Shown here: piece by piece, positions 25,679 to 36,727 of the stretch | Layout: every line of letters begins with the position of its first letter | How positions within the stretch are numbered: position 1 is the first letter of the stretch | Source of the DNA: SZUA-36 sp963774415 | GTDB lineage: Bacteria; Pseudomonadota; Gammaproteobacteria; Xanthomonadales; SZUA-36 | Length of the DNA stretch: 64,000 bases | Assembly: GCA_963774415.1 (NCBI GenBank) | Contig: CAVZEU010000003.1 | Location: 620,001-684,000 of the forward strand | Direction of reading: 5' to 3' | Translations under genes and position numbers: made by a program | Notes under the pieces: generated by a model | Database searches by the model: none | What the model was told of the DNA's origin: nothing | Seen by the model: only the letters and a program-made list of their open reading frames with translations

Positions 25679-27559
25679 TCAGCGGTCTGCGCCGCGCAAC
25701 TCCCGGACCGCGCGTTCCAGTCCCGCGGCCGACAGTTCGTCCGCGGGTATCGGTGCGCCGATACGCAGTTCTACCAGGGCGCGGAACTTGTAGGGCCTGC
25801 GCCTGAGCAGGGGGTCGCGGCGGCTGAACAACGAACCCCACAAATTGCATAACGCCATCGGCACGACCGCGACCGGCCTGGCGCGGACGATTGTCTCGAC
25901 ACCCGTTTTGAAGGCGTGTATTTCACCGTCATGCGTTATCCCGCCTTCCGGGAATATACCCAACACCTCCCCGGCCTGCAGAACCGCGTGAATCCGTTCG
26001 AATGCCCGCTGCAAAACGACCGGGTCCTCGTGCCGCCCGGCGATCGGTATGGCCTTGCCCAGGCGGAATATGGAGTTCAGCACCGGCAGGCCGAAAATCT
26101 TATAGTACACGACAAAGCAAACCGGGCGTTTGACGCTGCCGCCGATAATCAGCGGGTCGACAAAACTGGCGTGGTTGCAGGCCAGAATGACGGGGCCCCG
26201 CTCCGGTACGTTCTCGATCCCCGTGACCTTTACCTTGTAAAAAATGTGTATCAGTATCCACATCAGGAACCGCAGCAGGAACTCCGGCACCAGCGAAAAT
26301 ATGTATATCGCCACCAGCAGGTTCAGCACGGCGGTGACCAGGAACAGTTCGGGAATGGTCAGTCCGGCGCGGCCCAGCAACAGCATCGAAAAAACCGCCG
26401 ATATGACCATCAGCAGCGCATTGATGATGTTGTTGCCGGCGATGACCCGTGAACGGTGGCCCGGTTGGGTGCGCTCTTGCACCAGCGCATACAGCGGCAC
26501 GATGTAGAAACCGCTGAAAACCCCGATCATCAGCAGGTCGAGGATGATCCGCCAGTTGGCGCCCGCGGCCAGGAACTGTCCCAGCGTGGTGGCGGCCGTG
26601 GTTGCGGTCGGGCTGGCAAAATACATGTCGATGCCGAAGACGGTCAGTCCGATCGCGCCAAACGGCACCAGCCCGATCTCGACCTGGCTCCCTGACAGGC
26701 GTTCGCACATGAGCGAGCCGCTGCTGACGCCGATGATGAACATCGCCAGCAGCGTCGACATCAGGTACTGGTCCCCGCCCAGCACGGTCTGCGAATAGCT
26801 GGGAATCTGCACCAGGAAGGTGGCGCCAAAAAACCAGAACCAGGAGATGCCGAGGACGCTGTTGAGGACAACCCGGTTCTCCCGTATGAATCCCAGGTTG
26901 CGCAGCGTCTCGGTGACGAAATTCCAGTTGATCCGGAGCGCCGGATCGACGGCTGCGGCGGCCGGTATACGCCGGCTGGCCCAATAGCCGGCCGCGGCGA
27001 CAGCGAGCCCCACGCTGCTGAGCCAGAAAGGCCAGGACACCTCGACGCCCATCAGCAACGGCCCGGCGATGGTGCCGGCGAGGATCGCGACGAAGGTGCC
27101 CATTTCGACCAACGCGTTGCCGCCGACAAGTTCCCTGGCTTCGAGTATCTGCGGCAGGATGCCGTACTTGATCGGGCCGAACATCGTGGATTGGAAGCCG
27201 AGCAGAAAAAGGACAGCGAGCAGGAGCGGCAGGCAGTCCAGCCAGAATCCCAGGGTGGCCAGCAACATGATGACCACCTCGAACAGCTTGATCGCGCGTA
27301 TCTGGCGGGATTTTTCGTACTTGTCCGCAAACTGGCCGAAAAGGGCGGAAAACAGGAAAAATGGCAGGATAAAGACCATCGCGCTCAGGTTGATGACCTG
27401 GTTGGTGTTCAGGCCCGCGAGGTGACTGCCATGAAACACGAGCATGGCGGCCAGCCCGTTCTTGAAGACATTGTCGTTAAAAGCGCCGAGCGCCTGGGTT
27501 ATGAAAAACGGCAGGAAACGCCGCTGCCCGAATAACCGGAACTGAGAGTGCGCCGGCAT
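25679..27559 (-). CDS. MFS lysophospholipid transporter fused to PlsC-type acyltransferase
   Basis: 626 residues in two parts. Residues 1-420 form an LplT-like major-facilitator transporter (FNDNVFKNGLAAMLVF start, QFADKYEKSRQIRAIK loop). Residues 430-626 form a lysophospholipid acyltransferase with the catalytic His-x4-Asp motif NHASFVD, FPEGGITHDG and a PLSC-type PVAVVPMAL strand. The pairing parallels E. coli LplT plus Aas, in which lysophosphatidylethanolamine flipped inward is re-acylated. Here the acyl-ACP synthetase domain of Aas is missing, so acyl-ACP or acyl-CoA would have to come from elsewhere. Confidence 0.87.
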   Translation of the reverse strand: MPAHSQFRLFGQRRFLPFFITQALGAFNDNVFKNGLAAMLVFHGSHLAGLNTNQVINLSAMVFILPFFLFSALFGQFADKYEKSRQIRAIKLFEVVIMLLATLGFWLDCLPLLLAVLFLLGFQSTMFGPIKYGILPQILEARELVGGNALVEMGTFVAILAGTIAGPLLMGVEVSWPFWLSSVGLAVAAAGYWASRRIPAAAAVDPALRINWNFVTETLRNLGFIRENRVVLNSVLGISWFWFFGATFLVQIPSYSQTVLGGDQYLMSTLLAMFIIGVSSGSLMCERLSGSQVEIGLVPFGAIGLTVFGIDMYFASPTATTAATTLGQFLAAGANWRIILDLLMIGVFSGFYIVPLYALVQERTQPGHRSRVIAGNNIINALLMVISAVFSMLLLGRAGLTIPELFLVTAVLNLLVAIYIFSLVPEFLLRFLMWILIHIFYKVKVTGIENVPERGPVILACNHASFVDPLIIGGSVKRPVCFVVYYKIFGLPVLNSIFRLGKAIPIAGRHEDPVVLQRAFERIHAVLQAGEVLGIFPEGGITHDGEIHAFKTGVETIVRARPVAVVPMALCNLWGSLFSRRDPLLRRRPYKFRALVELRIGAPIPADELSAAGLERAVRELRGADR

Positions 27560-27609
27560 GCGCTAGCAGGCGTTGCTGCGCCGCCGCGGCGGGCTCGCGG
27601 CCATGCCGT

Positions 27610-28884
27610 TCAGGCGACCAGCGCCGTCAGCACACCGGCGATGGTGGCCGTCATCATCGTAGCCAGCGTGCCTCCCAGGACCGCGAGCAGGCCGAGCCGG
27701 GCCAGGTCGGAACGCCGGTTCGGCGCCAGCCCGCCGATGCCGCCAAGCTGGATCGCGATCGATGAAAAATTGGCAAAACCGCACAACGCGTAGGTCGAAA
27801 TCAGCACGGAATGGTCAGACAAGGTCGACTTGATTTCGACCAGGTGCGCGTAGGCCACGAACTCGTTGATGACCACCTTTTCGCCAATGAGCCCGCCGAC
27901 GGCGACGGCGTCGTGCCAGGGCACGCCGATGACCCAGGCCAGCGGCGACAGCAGGTAGCCCAGGACCAGGGACAGGCTCAGCGGTTCACCTGCGGCAGCC
28001 TGCAGCCCGGTGACCTGGCCAAGCCACTCGAGCGGGGCGTTGAGCATCGTGATCAGGGCGAAGAAGGCGAGCAACATGCCGCCGACGTTCAGCGCCAGTC
28101 TGACGCCGTCGGCCGCGCCGTTGGCGGCGGCTTCTATGATATTGACCGCGGTTTTTTCAACGTGCAGCCTGACTTTGCCCCTGGTCAGGGATTCCTCCGT
28201 CTCGGGCCGCAGCATTTTGGCAATGACGATGGTCGCGGGTGCGGCCATGACGCTGGCGGCCAGCAGGTGGCGCGCGTAAAACAGGCGCTGCGCCTGGTCC
28301 GCTCCCCCCAGCATGGAGACATAGGCGGCCAGCACGGCGCCGGCGATCGTCGCCATGCCGCCGACCATCATCGTGAACAGTTCGGATTCGGTCATCTTGG
28401 CGATGTACGGACGCACGACCAGCGGCGCTTCGGTCTGGCCAACGAATACGTTGGCGGCGACCGACAACGATTCCGAGCCGCTGGTACGCAGGACTTTCAA
28501 CATGACCCAGGCCATGCCCTGCACGATTTTCTGCATCAGGCCGACGTGGTAAAGCACGCTCATCAACGAGGCGAAGAAGATGATCGTGGGTAATACCTGG
28601 AACGCAAAAATGAAGCCGAATTGCTGGCTCCTCGCGAGGTCGCCAAAGACGAACTGGGCGCCGACAAGCGCGAAATCGATAATCTTGACAAAGACGTGAC
28701 CGAAGGCATTGAAAAACTGGCGCCCGCCCGGCACGACGATGACGATCAGGGCGAACAACACCTGCAGGCCGATGCCGCCGCCGACCTGCCGCCAGTCGAC
28801 CGCCTGGCGCTTGTTGGAAAACAGGTAGGCGATGGAAACCAGTACAGCCAGGCCAAACAGGCCGAATGCAATGCCGCTGATCAT
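27610..28884 (-). CDS. Concentrative nucleoside transporter (NupC/CNT family)
   Basis: 424 residues with about ten membrane helices, importing nucleosides with H+ or Na+. Family signatures are present: the GQTEAPLVVRPYI segment (re-entrant hairpin and substrate site), the SLMSVLYHVGLMQ region, and the C-terminal GEKVVINEFVAY and SYALCGFANF-like STYALCGFANFSSIAIQ segments. Ion specificity cannot be read safely. It begins 50 bases upstream of the LplT-PlsC gene in the same direction. Confidence 0.92.
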   Translation of the reverse strand: MISGIAFGLFGLAVLVSIAYLFSNKRQAVDWRQVGGGIGLQVLFALIVIVVPGGRQFFNAFGHVFVKIIDFALVGAQFVFGDLARSQQFGFIFAFQVLPTIIFFASLMSVLYHVGLMQKIVQGMAWVMLKVLRTSGSESLSVAANVFVGQTEAPLVVRPYIAKMTESELFTMMVGGMATIAGAVLAAYVSMLGGADQAQRLFYARHLLAASVMAAPATIVIAKMLRPETEESLTRGKVRLHVEKTAVNIIEAAANGAADGVRLALNVGGMLLAFFALITMLNAPLEWLGQVTGLQAAAGEPLSLSLVLGYLLSPLAWVIGVPWHDAVAVGGLIGEKVVINEFVAYAHLVEIKSTLSDHSVLISTYALCGFANFSSIAIQLGGIGGLAPNRRSDLARLGLLAVLGGTLATMMTATIAGVLTALVA

Positions 28885-28998
28885 GGCTTATCCCCACTGC
28901 TGGTCATCGAACACTCCCGCGAGCATTTTTTTACTTGTCAGGGCCGGTTCAGAGAGCCCAGATGGTGCAATGTATCGGCTTTGCCGGGGGCTGGCAAA

Positions 28999-30363
28999 TC
29001 ACAGGTTTATCCCCGCCCAGCCGCGGCCTGCCCATTGGTGCGCGCAGACGAGCGCCTGCCCGGCGCGGTACAGCATGTTGACCGACCACACGCCGATCAG
29101 TCCGAGGCCGAGAACCGGCCCCGCCAGGTATGCGGCCGGCAGGAAAAACACCCATTGTGCGACCAGGCTGATCCACATGCTGCGGCGCGTGTCGCCGGTG
29201 CCGATCAGGGCGTTCAACAAGACCATGCCCATCGTGTCCAGCCCGATCACCAACGCCCACAGGATCATCGGCGCGTACGCCAGTTGCCGGGTCGCCGGGT
29301 TGCTCAGGAAGACGCCCAGCAAGGGCCATGCCAGCGGGATCAGCACGATGCCGAGCAGTAAGCCGTAGAGCAGGTTGATGGCGGCGGCGTTCCAGCCCCA
29401 CAGGGCCGCGTCCTCGGTGTCGTTCCTGCCGAGCGCGTTGCCCACCAGCGTGGTCGCCGCCAGCGAAATACCGTAGGCGGGCAGGATGGCGGTAATGTGG
29501 AAGGTCATCAACACGTTGACCGCCGCGACCTCGGCCGTGCCGATCCGGCTGATGATCCAGACGAGCGCAACCAACCCGGCCGAGAAGAACAGTTGCTGCA
29601 GGCTCGAAGGCAGGGACAGCCGGAATTGCTGCCACAGCGTCTGGCGGCTCGGAATGCGCTCGAGAAAACCCTTGTCGCGCGCGTGGCGCAGGGCGAAGAA
29701 AAAATACAGCCCGGTGCCGATATAAAGTGAAATCGTGGTCGCCAGGCCGGCCCCGAAGACGCCCATCTTCGGAAAGCCGAGGTGCCCGAAAATCAGCAGC
29801 CAGTTCAGGGAAATGTTGATGGCGTGCATGACCAGCAGGGTCCGCAGGTATACCCCGGTCATGTGGATGGCGCTCCAGTAGCCGCGGAAGGAGAAGTTCA
29901 TGCCCACTGCAACCATGCTGAGTATGCGCACCTGCAGGTAAGGCACACCCTGGGCAACGACGTCCGGGTCGTCGCTGAGAAAGTGGTAGACCTGCGGCAC
30001 CAGCAGGTAGAGCACGAGGCACAGCGGTAAGCCGATCAGCAAGGCGAGCATCAATCCGCCGTTGAGCGGCACCGCCGTTTCGGCATGGCGTTCCTGGCCG
30101 AGCCTGCGCGCCGCCAAAGCCTGGACACCGGCCGACAGCCCGATGATGAAGGAGATCGCCATGTAATTCGAAAAGCTGCCGATGCCGGTGGCGGCCAGCG
30201 CCGCGTCACCGAGGCGCCCGACCATGCCGATATCGACGAGGTTGAGTACGTTTTGCGACATCATGCCGCCCGTGATGGGCAGGGCGATGGCCCAGATGGA
30301 TTTGCGTCTTTCCCGGCTAGGGAACAGGGCCAGTATTCGCCGGCTCGGTGTCGACGCGCTCAC
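28999..30363 (-). CDS. MATE-family multidrug efflux transporter
   Basis: 454 residues with twelve predicted membrane helices in two similar halves, as in NorM/DinF-type antiporters that export cationic drugs with Na+ or H+. The N-terminal LPITGGMMSQNVLNLVDIGMVG run and the GIGSFSNYMAISFIIGLSAG segment are typical; the second half repeats the pattern near IGTAEVAAVNVLMTF. It begins with GTG overlapping the prfC stop (GTGA), so it is translated from the prfC transcript. The specific substrate is unknown. Confidence 0.9.
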   Translation of the reverse strand: MSASTPSRRILALFPSRERRKSIWAIALPITGGMMSQNVLNLVDIGMVGRLGDAALAATGIGSFSNYMAISFIIGLSAGVQALAARRLGQERHAETAVPLNGGLMLALLIGLPLCLVLYLLVPQVYHFLSDDPDVVAQGVPYLQVRILSMVAVGMNFSFRGYWSAIHMTGVYLRTLLVMHAINISLNWLLIFGHLGFPKMGVFGAGLATTISLYIGTGLYFFFALRHARDKGFLERIPSRQTLWQQFRLSLPSSLQQLFFSAGLVALVWIISRIGTAEVAAVNVLMTFHITAILPAYGISLAATTLVGNALGRNDTEDAALWGWNAAAINLLYGLLLGIVLIPLAWPLLGVFLSNPATRQLAYAPMILWALVIGLDTMGMVLLNALIGTGDTRRSMWISLVAQWVFFLPAAYLAGPVLGLGLIGVWSVNMLYRAGQALVCAHQWAGRGWAGINL

Positions 30364-31958
30364 TCGGCGAACTGCAGGGTTTCACGGGTCGCGGCGAAGC
30401 GGATGCGCGGCCAGCGTTCCTCGGTCAGTTGCAGGTTGACCCTGGAAGGCGCCAGGTACACCAGTTGCCCGGCGGCGTCGCGGGCGAGGTTGGCGGCTAG
30501 TTGTCTGCTGAAATCCTCGAGCATCTTCTCATCTTCACAACTGACCCAGCGTGCCGTCTCGACCTTCACGTTTTCAAACCCCGCGTCCACACTGTACTCG
30601 TTCTTCAGCCGATAGGCGACCACGTCGAATTGCAGTACGCCGATGGCGCCGAGTATCAGGTCGTTACCCTGCAGCGGTCTGAAGAACTGGGTGGCGCCTT
30701 CCTCGGACAGTTGCAGCAGCCCTTTTTGCAGGGCCTTGAGCTTGAGCGGGTCGCGCAGGCGCGCGCGCCGGAACAGTTCGGGGGCGAAGTTGGGGATCCC
30801 GGTGAACTGCAGCGTCTCGCCTTCGCTGAAACTGTCACCGATGGCGATGGTGCCGTGATTGTGAATGCCGATGATATCACCCGGCCAGGCGACATCAACG
30901 TGTTCGCGGTCCTGCGCCATGAACGTCAGGGCATTAGCGATCTTGATGTCCTTGCCAAGGCGCACGTGCCTGACTTTCATGCCCTGGGTGAATTGGCCGG
31001 AGCAGATCCGCATGAAGGCGATACGGTCGCGGTGGGCAGGGTCCATGTTGGCCTGGATTTTAAAGACGAAACCGGTCAGGGCCGTTTCATCGCTGTCGAC
31101 TTGACGCGTCACCGTGGCCCTGGACCCCGGCGGCGGCGCGTGCCTGACGAACGACTGCAGCAATGGCGTAACCCCGAAGTTGTTGATGGCCGAGCCGAAG
31201 AACACCGGTGTCGCCTCGCCGGCCAGGTACCTGTCGGGGTCGAATGCGTGGCTGGCGCCCCTGACCAGTTCGATCTCTTCGCGCAGTTCCAGCGCGTGGT
31301 GTTGGCCGAGACGCTCGGGCAGCAACGGGTTGTCGAGGCCGGGGATGATTTCGGCCTGCTGCGTGACGTAGTTTCTGCCGGGTGAATACAGGTAGAGCGC
31401 GTCGTCCAACAGGTGGTACACGCCCTTGAGGCGCTTGCCCATGCCGACCGGCCAGGTCACCGGCGCGCATTCGATGCCGAGCACCGATTCGACCTCATCC
31501 AGGAGTTCCACCGGGTCGCGGCCCTCGCGGTCCAGCTTGTTGATGAATGTGAAGATGGGCGTTTGCCGCAGGCGGCAGATTTCCATCAGGCGGATCGTGC
31601 GCTGCTCCACGCCCTTGGCGCAGTCGATGACCATCAGCGCCGAATCGACCGCGGTCAGGGTACGGTACGTATCCTCGGAAAAATCCGCGTGACCGGGCGT
31701 GTCGAGCAGGTTGACGATGCAGTCGTCGAAGGTGAATTGCATGACCGAGGAAGTCACGGAAATACCGCGTTCCTTTTCCAGCTTCATCCAATCGGACGTG
31801 GTGTGGCGGGCGGCTTTCCGCGCCTTGACCGCACCCGCCATCTTGATCGCGCCGCCGAACAGCAGCAGCTTTTCGGTCAACGTGGTCTTGCCGGCGTCGG
31901 GGTGCGATATGATCGCAAATGTACGCCTGCGGGCGATTTGTCGTTGCAGCTCTGTCAT
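30360..31958 (-). CDS. prfC: Peptide chain release factor 3
   Basis: RF3 is a GTPase that recycles RF1/RF2 from the ribosome after termination. The 532-residue length and motifs fit: G1 SHPDAGKTTLTEKLL, the ERGISVTSSVMQF switch I, G3 DTPGHADFSEDTYR, G4 NKLDREGRDP, and an EF-Tu-like domain 2. The characteristic RF3 segment GVLQFDVVAYRLKNEY is near the C-terminus. Its stop overlaps the MATE start. A 246-base non-coding region upstream (31959-32204) separates it from the M23 peptidase gene. Confidence 0.96.
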   Translation of the reverse strand: MTELQRQIARRRTFAIISHPDAGKTTLTEKLLLFGGAIKMAGAVKARKAARHTTSDWMKLEKERGISVTSSVMQFTFDDCIVNLLDTPGHADFSEDTYRTLTAVDSALMVIDCAKGVEQRTIRLMEICRLRQTPIFTFINKLDREGRDPVELLDEVESVLGIECAPVTWPVGMGKRLKGVYHLLDDALYLYSPGRNYVTQQAEIIPGLDNPLLPERLGQHHALELREEIELVRGASHAFDPDRYLAGEATPVFFGSAINNFGVTPLLQSFVRHAPPPGSRATVTRQVDSDETALTGFVFKIQANMDPAHRDRIAFMRICSGQFTQGMKVRHVRLGKDIKIANALTFMAQDREHVDVAWPGDIIGIHNHGTIAIGDSFSEGETLQFTGIPNFAPELFRRARLRDPLKLKALQKGLLQLSEEGATQFFRPLQGNDLILGAIGVLQFDVVAYRLKNEYSVDAGFENVKVETARWVSCEDEKMLEDFSRQLAANLARDAAGQLVYLAPSRVNLQLTEERWPRIRFAATRETLQFAE

Positions 31959-32179
31959 GGTTTAGGCTGGAGTCCTGGGTGAACCATCGAAATATCCGGG
32001 TTACCTCTGAGTTTATAAGCATTTCAACAGGTTCGCGGCCCGCCGTTGCAATTTACGGCTTGGGCCGGCGCGATAATCGAAGCGCGGATTTTAGCAGACA
32101 TGGGCCCGGGGGCACGGCTGAATTTTCGCAACCGGCGCGGCGCGGATGCCGCGGCCGGTGCGCCGCGTGCAAGTACGTT

Positions 32180-32195
32180 GCCGCCGTGCGGCGGC
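32180..32195 (-). terminator. GC hairpin after the M23 peptidase gene
   Basis: GCCGCC (32180-32185), loop GTGC, GGCGGC (32190-32195). It lies 9 bases beyond the M23 stop on the minus strand. No U-tract follows, so it is either a Rho-assisted terminator or a 3'-end stabiliser. The remainder of the 31959-32204 gap shows no gene. Confidence 0.45.
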
Positions 32196-32204
32196 GATTG
32201 CCGT

Positions 32205-33139
32205 TCAACTTCGCGGCAGCACGCCCTCGATGGGCATCTGGTGCGACGGTGTCATGGTGCCGCCGGTGGGTACCTTGAAGTTGAATGGCATGGATTCCAG
32301 CGACATACCGGCGTTCATCTGCACGGCAAAATGCAGGTGCGGCCCGTTGCTGTAGCCGGTATTGCCGGAGTTGGCGATCCACTGGCCGCGTTTTACCTGG
32401 CCGCCGGGGCGCACGCGCAGGCTGTTGGCCTCCAGGTGCGCGTAAACGGCCATGGTGCCGTCGTCGTGGAGTATCCGGATTTCGTTGGCCCGCTGCAGGT
32501 AGTGTTCCTTTTGCGCCGCGCCGTGGAAATTGTCCTGCGCATCCATGACCCGCCCCGAACGCGCGGCCAGCACCGGGGTGCCGACGGGCATGGCGATATC
32601 GACCGCGTACTGGTTGGCGGGGTCGTGGTGCGTGGTGTCGTCATCGAAGCCCTGGCTGATGATGAAGGTACGCCCCAGCGGAAACGGCGGGTAATAATCC
32701 ACCGCGGCCGGAACGACCGCAAGCGGCGGGCCGATCATCGAGCGGTAGGTCAGCTTGAAATGAAACCCGCGCGTGGGGTCCGCGGGACCGGCTTTCACCA
32801 AGCGCTTCTCGGTTTGGCCCTGTAAAACGAAGCGCGCCGGCAACGGGGGTTCGGTGGTGACGTTTTCCACATCCGTCAACCCGATTTCGATCTCCACCGG
32901 CCCCCAAAGCTGGTTGAAGAACGCATATTCCGGCGCGTGTTCGGTTCCCAGCGTGCGCATGCGCACAAACGGTTGCGGGTCCGCCGGCATCGCCAGCGTT
33001 TCGTATTTTTCGTCGTCGGTCGGAGGCGTCGAGCTGAAATGCCAGACGCCGTCCTTGTCCTGCCACTTGTACAGGTCCCCCGCGGTGACCGCGAAGGCCA
33101 GTACCGCCAGCGTGACAGCGCCGAGAATTTTGAGCCGAT

Positions 33140-33146
<7 letters not shown>
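32205..33146 (-). CDS. M23-family (LytM) metallopeptidase with DUF4124 N-terminus
   Basis: 313 residues. A signal peptide (about 1-22) is followed by a DUF4124 domain (LYKWQDKDGVWHFSSTPP), a beta-rich middle, and a LytM domain (about 170-300). Zinc ligands are visible in NQYAVDIAMPVGTP (the Asp position, with the preceding His region THHDPANQ), and in the HxH of GPHLHFAV; the AHLEANSLRVRPGGQVKRGQ stretch is also characteristic. Active sites look complete, so it may cleave peptidoglycan cross-bridges or act as an endopeptidase. Its ATG overlaps the sdaA stop by 7 bases. Confidence 0.88.
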
Positions 33147-34519
<1,373 letters not shown>

Positions 34520-34686
34520 GGCTAATCTGCAACGATGAATTTCCGGAGGCGCCGATTTTAACCTGCCACAGCCCGGGTGTGGCTGCAAACTTCGCGGTCA
34601 GGTGATGATTTTCCGCGGCGGCGAAACAATAGAGCTGCAAACCGTCGGGCTTTTTATCCACGGGTATTTGCAATATCCTTCTTACC

Positions 34687-35088
34687 GTGGCCGCCGTATC
34701 CCTCATCAATCGCTATCTGCTGGCCCTGCTGGTCTTCAACCTGGCGGCCTGCTCGTCGATGCAGGCGGTCAGCGTCGAGTCCGCCATGCATCATTCGCCT
34801 CCGCCCGGCGTTGATTACGGCAGCCTGGTCACCGTCAGGACCCTGGACAAACGCCTGCTGAAATTTCGTGTCACCGAGATAACGCAGGAAGGGCTGGGCG
34901 GCAGCCGCGGCTTCATCCGCTATGCCGACATGGACAGTCTCAAGGTACGCAGCCGTCCCGCGCATGAAGGCAATACGCTGGCATTCGTTCTCGGGCTGCT
35001 GGGTTTCGTCGCGCTGATCGCGCTGGTGGCCAGCGCGGACAGCGTCGCCGTCTGCAGTAACGCGCCCTGCAACCAGCCACAGCCCTAA
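34687..35088 (+). CDS. Small putative lipoprotein with a C-terminal membrane helix
   Basis: 133 residues. The N-terminus is a lipoprotein signal with lipobox LAAC (Cys22) followed by SS. The middle (about 40-85) holds a short beta domain with SLVTVRTLDKRLLKFRVTEI and a GFIRYADMDSLKVR strand. A single hydrophobic helix lies at about 98-116, then a tail with two cysteines. I do not recognise a named family. It starts with GTG 34687, with no good ribosome-binding site. A strong terminator follows the stop by 8 bases, supporting a real, monocistronic gene. Confidence 0.65.
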   Translation: MAAVSLINRYLLALLVFNLAACSSMQAVSVESAMHHSPPPGVDYGSLVTVRTLDKRLLKFRVTEITQEGLGGSRGFIRYADMDSLKVRSRPAHEGNTLAFVLGLLGFVALIALVASADSVAVCSNAPCNQPQP

Positions 35089-35095
35089 GGCCGGT

Positions 35096-35119
35096 GGGAA
35101 GGCCAGGCCTTCCCTTTTT
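35096..35119 (+). terminator. Rho-independent terminator
   Basis: GGGAAGGC (35096-35103), loop CAG, GCCTTCCC (35107-35114), then TTTTT (35115-35119). It directly follows the small lipoprotein gene and is the clearest intrinsic terminator of the window, in the plus direction. It lies in front of the convergent PfpI-type gene. Confidence 0.88.
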
Positions 35120-35172
35120 GCTCGCGATGGCCCAGCCAACGCGCCAACACGGACAGGCGTGAATACGGCGCT

Positions 35173-35805
35173 TCAGCGGGCGCTGGCGAGCATCGCTTCC
35201 ATAGCCGTGCGCCGCACCTCCGGGTCGTCACCCGCGTACGGGAAAGGCGGTTGGGGGTCGTACTCGATACCCACCTGGATGGCCTCGGCGGTTTCCCGGC
35301 CGGCGATTTCCGCGCTCAGCGCCAGCGCCATGTCGATGCCGGCGGAGACGCCGGCGGCCGTAAACACCTTGCCGCAACGGGTGATGCGCCGGCCCGTGTA
35401 TTCGAGACCCATGTCGGCAATGGCTTCCGCCGCCGCCCAGTGCGAGGACACCACGCCCTCGGTGATAATGCCAGCGGCGATCAGGATCAGCGAACCGGTA
35501 CAGACCGAGGCCGTGAAGCGGGACCCAGCGTGTTGCTCGAGCAGCCACTGCCGGACGCCGGGGTCTTGCCCGACCGCCATGACCGTGTCCGGCGGACCGC
35601 CGGGCACGAGCAGCACGTCGGCCTGCCCTGAGCCCGCGAAGTCGCAGCTCGGCAGAAACGTCATACAGCCGGTGTCGCAGGTAATGGGTTGGTCGGTGGC
35701 GGCGACGAACTGCACGCGCGCCGCGGGCAGCCGGCTCAGGACCTCGTGCGGCCCCAGCGCGTCCAGCATGGTCATGCCGGGATAGACTAGCGTATTGATC
35801 AACAT
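35173..35805 (-). CDS. DJ-1/PfpI-family protein (isonitrile hydratase-like)
   Basis: About 210 residues with the glutamine-amidotransferase-like fold. The nucleophile elbow is SVCTGSLILIAAG with the catalytic Cys near residue 102, and VLLVPGGPPDT and HWAAAEAI are family positions. The region LEYTGRRITRCGKVFTAAG follows AraC-linked PfpI relatives. Closest in pattern to Pseudomonas InhA-type isonitrile hydratases and AraC N-terminal domains, but no DNA-binding part is present. I chose ATG 35805 before the first strand (LINTLVYPGMTMLDALGP). Function is uncertain. Confidence 0.83.
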   Translation of the reverse strand: MLINTLVYPGMTMLDALGPHEVLSRLPAARVQFVAATDQPITCDTGCMTFLPSCDFAGSGQADVLLVPGGPPDTVMAVGQDPGVRQWLLEQHAGSRFTASVCTGSLILIAAGIITEGVVSSHWAAAEAIADMGLEYTGRRITRCGKVFTAAGVSAGIDMALALSAEIAGRETAEAIQVGIEYDPQPPFPYAGDDPEVRRTAMEAMLASAR

Positions 35806-35905
35806 GGCATTATCCTCGATTGATGCGGACCCTGTAAGGGTCTGATCAGCATAGCAGGAGCGGGCGGCAGGATGCGACAATGCCCGCCGGCCGACGGAGA
35901 CGAGC

Positions 35906-36190
35906 ATGGATAGTACGACCCAGTGCCGACTGACGCTGTTTTACCAGCCCGAGTGTCATCTGTGCGATGAGGCGGAAACGCTCCTGCGCTCACTGGGCCT
36001 GGCCAGCCGGGTGCAGCGGGTGAATATCGAGAACGACCTGGAATTGCTCAAACGCTATGGTTTCTCGGTGCCGGTATTGCTGCGCGAGGACAGCCGCCGG
36101 GAGTTGCTCTGGCCGTTCGGGGCCGAGGAACTGGCGGAATTCGCGGCCGTGAACGGGCCGCCTTCCCCAAGCGGTGACGCGACTCAGTGA
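35906..36190 (+). CDS. Glutaredoxin-like protein (DUF836)
   Basis: 94 residues. The thioredoxin-fold begins LTLFYQPECHLCDEAE with a CHLC (C-x-x-C) redox site, continues with VQRVNIENDLELLKRYG, and has the cis-proline turn SVPVLLRED. This is the DUF836 glutaredoxin-like family, small cytoplasmic proteins of unproven redox role. It ends 7 bases inside the convergent PspC-domain gene. The start has GGAG upstream (CGGAGACGAGC). Confidence 0.85.
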   Translation: MDSTTQCRLTLFYQPECHLCDEAETLLRSLGLASRVQRVNIENDLELLKRYGFSVPVLLREDSRRELLWPFGAEELAEFAAVNGPPSPSGDATQ

Positions 36191-36522
36191 TCGTAGCGGT
36201 CGTAACGCCGGCCGTTGCCGCGGCCGGCCGGGCTGCACAGGTTGGCTGCCTTTTCGGTCAGTTCACGGAACCAGATACCGAGGCCCTCGAACAGGCTCTT
36301 GGTTCGCGCCCCGGTCTCTTCCATGAAAAGCCCCAGCAGAATGTAGGCAACCAGCGTGGCGAAAGTGAAGAAAGCGCCGAGGACGAGCGTCGCAAGGCGC
36401 ACGAACCAGACTTCCAGGTCGAAGCGCTTCGCCAGTGTTTTGCACACGCCCAGAACCATGGGCTGTCCCGGTTGCCCGTTCAGGTTGTCCTTGAGGCTCG
36501 TAAAAAACGGCTTGTCCTGCAT
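36184..36522 (-). CDS. PspC-domain membrane protein
   Basis: 112 residues. After a short N-terminus the sequence has the PspC pattern: MVLGVCKTLAKRFDLEVWFVRLATLV, followed by a hydrophobic helix (about 42-67). The C-terminus is charged, with a GRGNGRRYDRYDH tail. PspC domains bind the membrane stress machinery in enterics; stand-alone short PspC proteins are widespread and their role is unclear. GGAGAG stands before the ATG. No pspA, pspB or pspF is nearby. Confidence 0.85.
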   Translation of the reverse strand: MQDKPFFTSLKDNLNGQPGQPMVLGVCKTLAKRFDLEVWFVRLATLVLGAFFTFATLVAYILLGLFMEETGARTKSLFEGLGIWFRELTEKAANLCSPAGRGNGRRYDRYDH

Positions 36523-36727
36523 GATTTCTCTCCAGCCACGTATGCGTTACACAAGTATAGAGATGCAGCTTTCGTGCCAAATGTGCCATAAGGCACGGCT
36601 TGCGTTTGCGCGCGCCGGCACTCACCCGGAGTGCGTATTTTGACCACATCGCGGGTGATCTGACCAGCCAGGCCCGCTAACCCCATGCTACACTTCCCAC
36701 CCTGATTTTCAAGCGGGATTCCGATCG

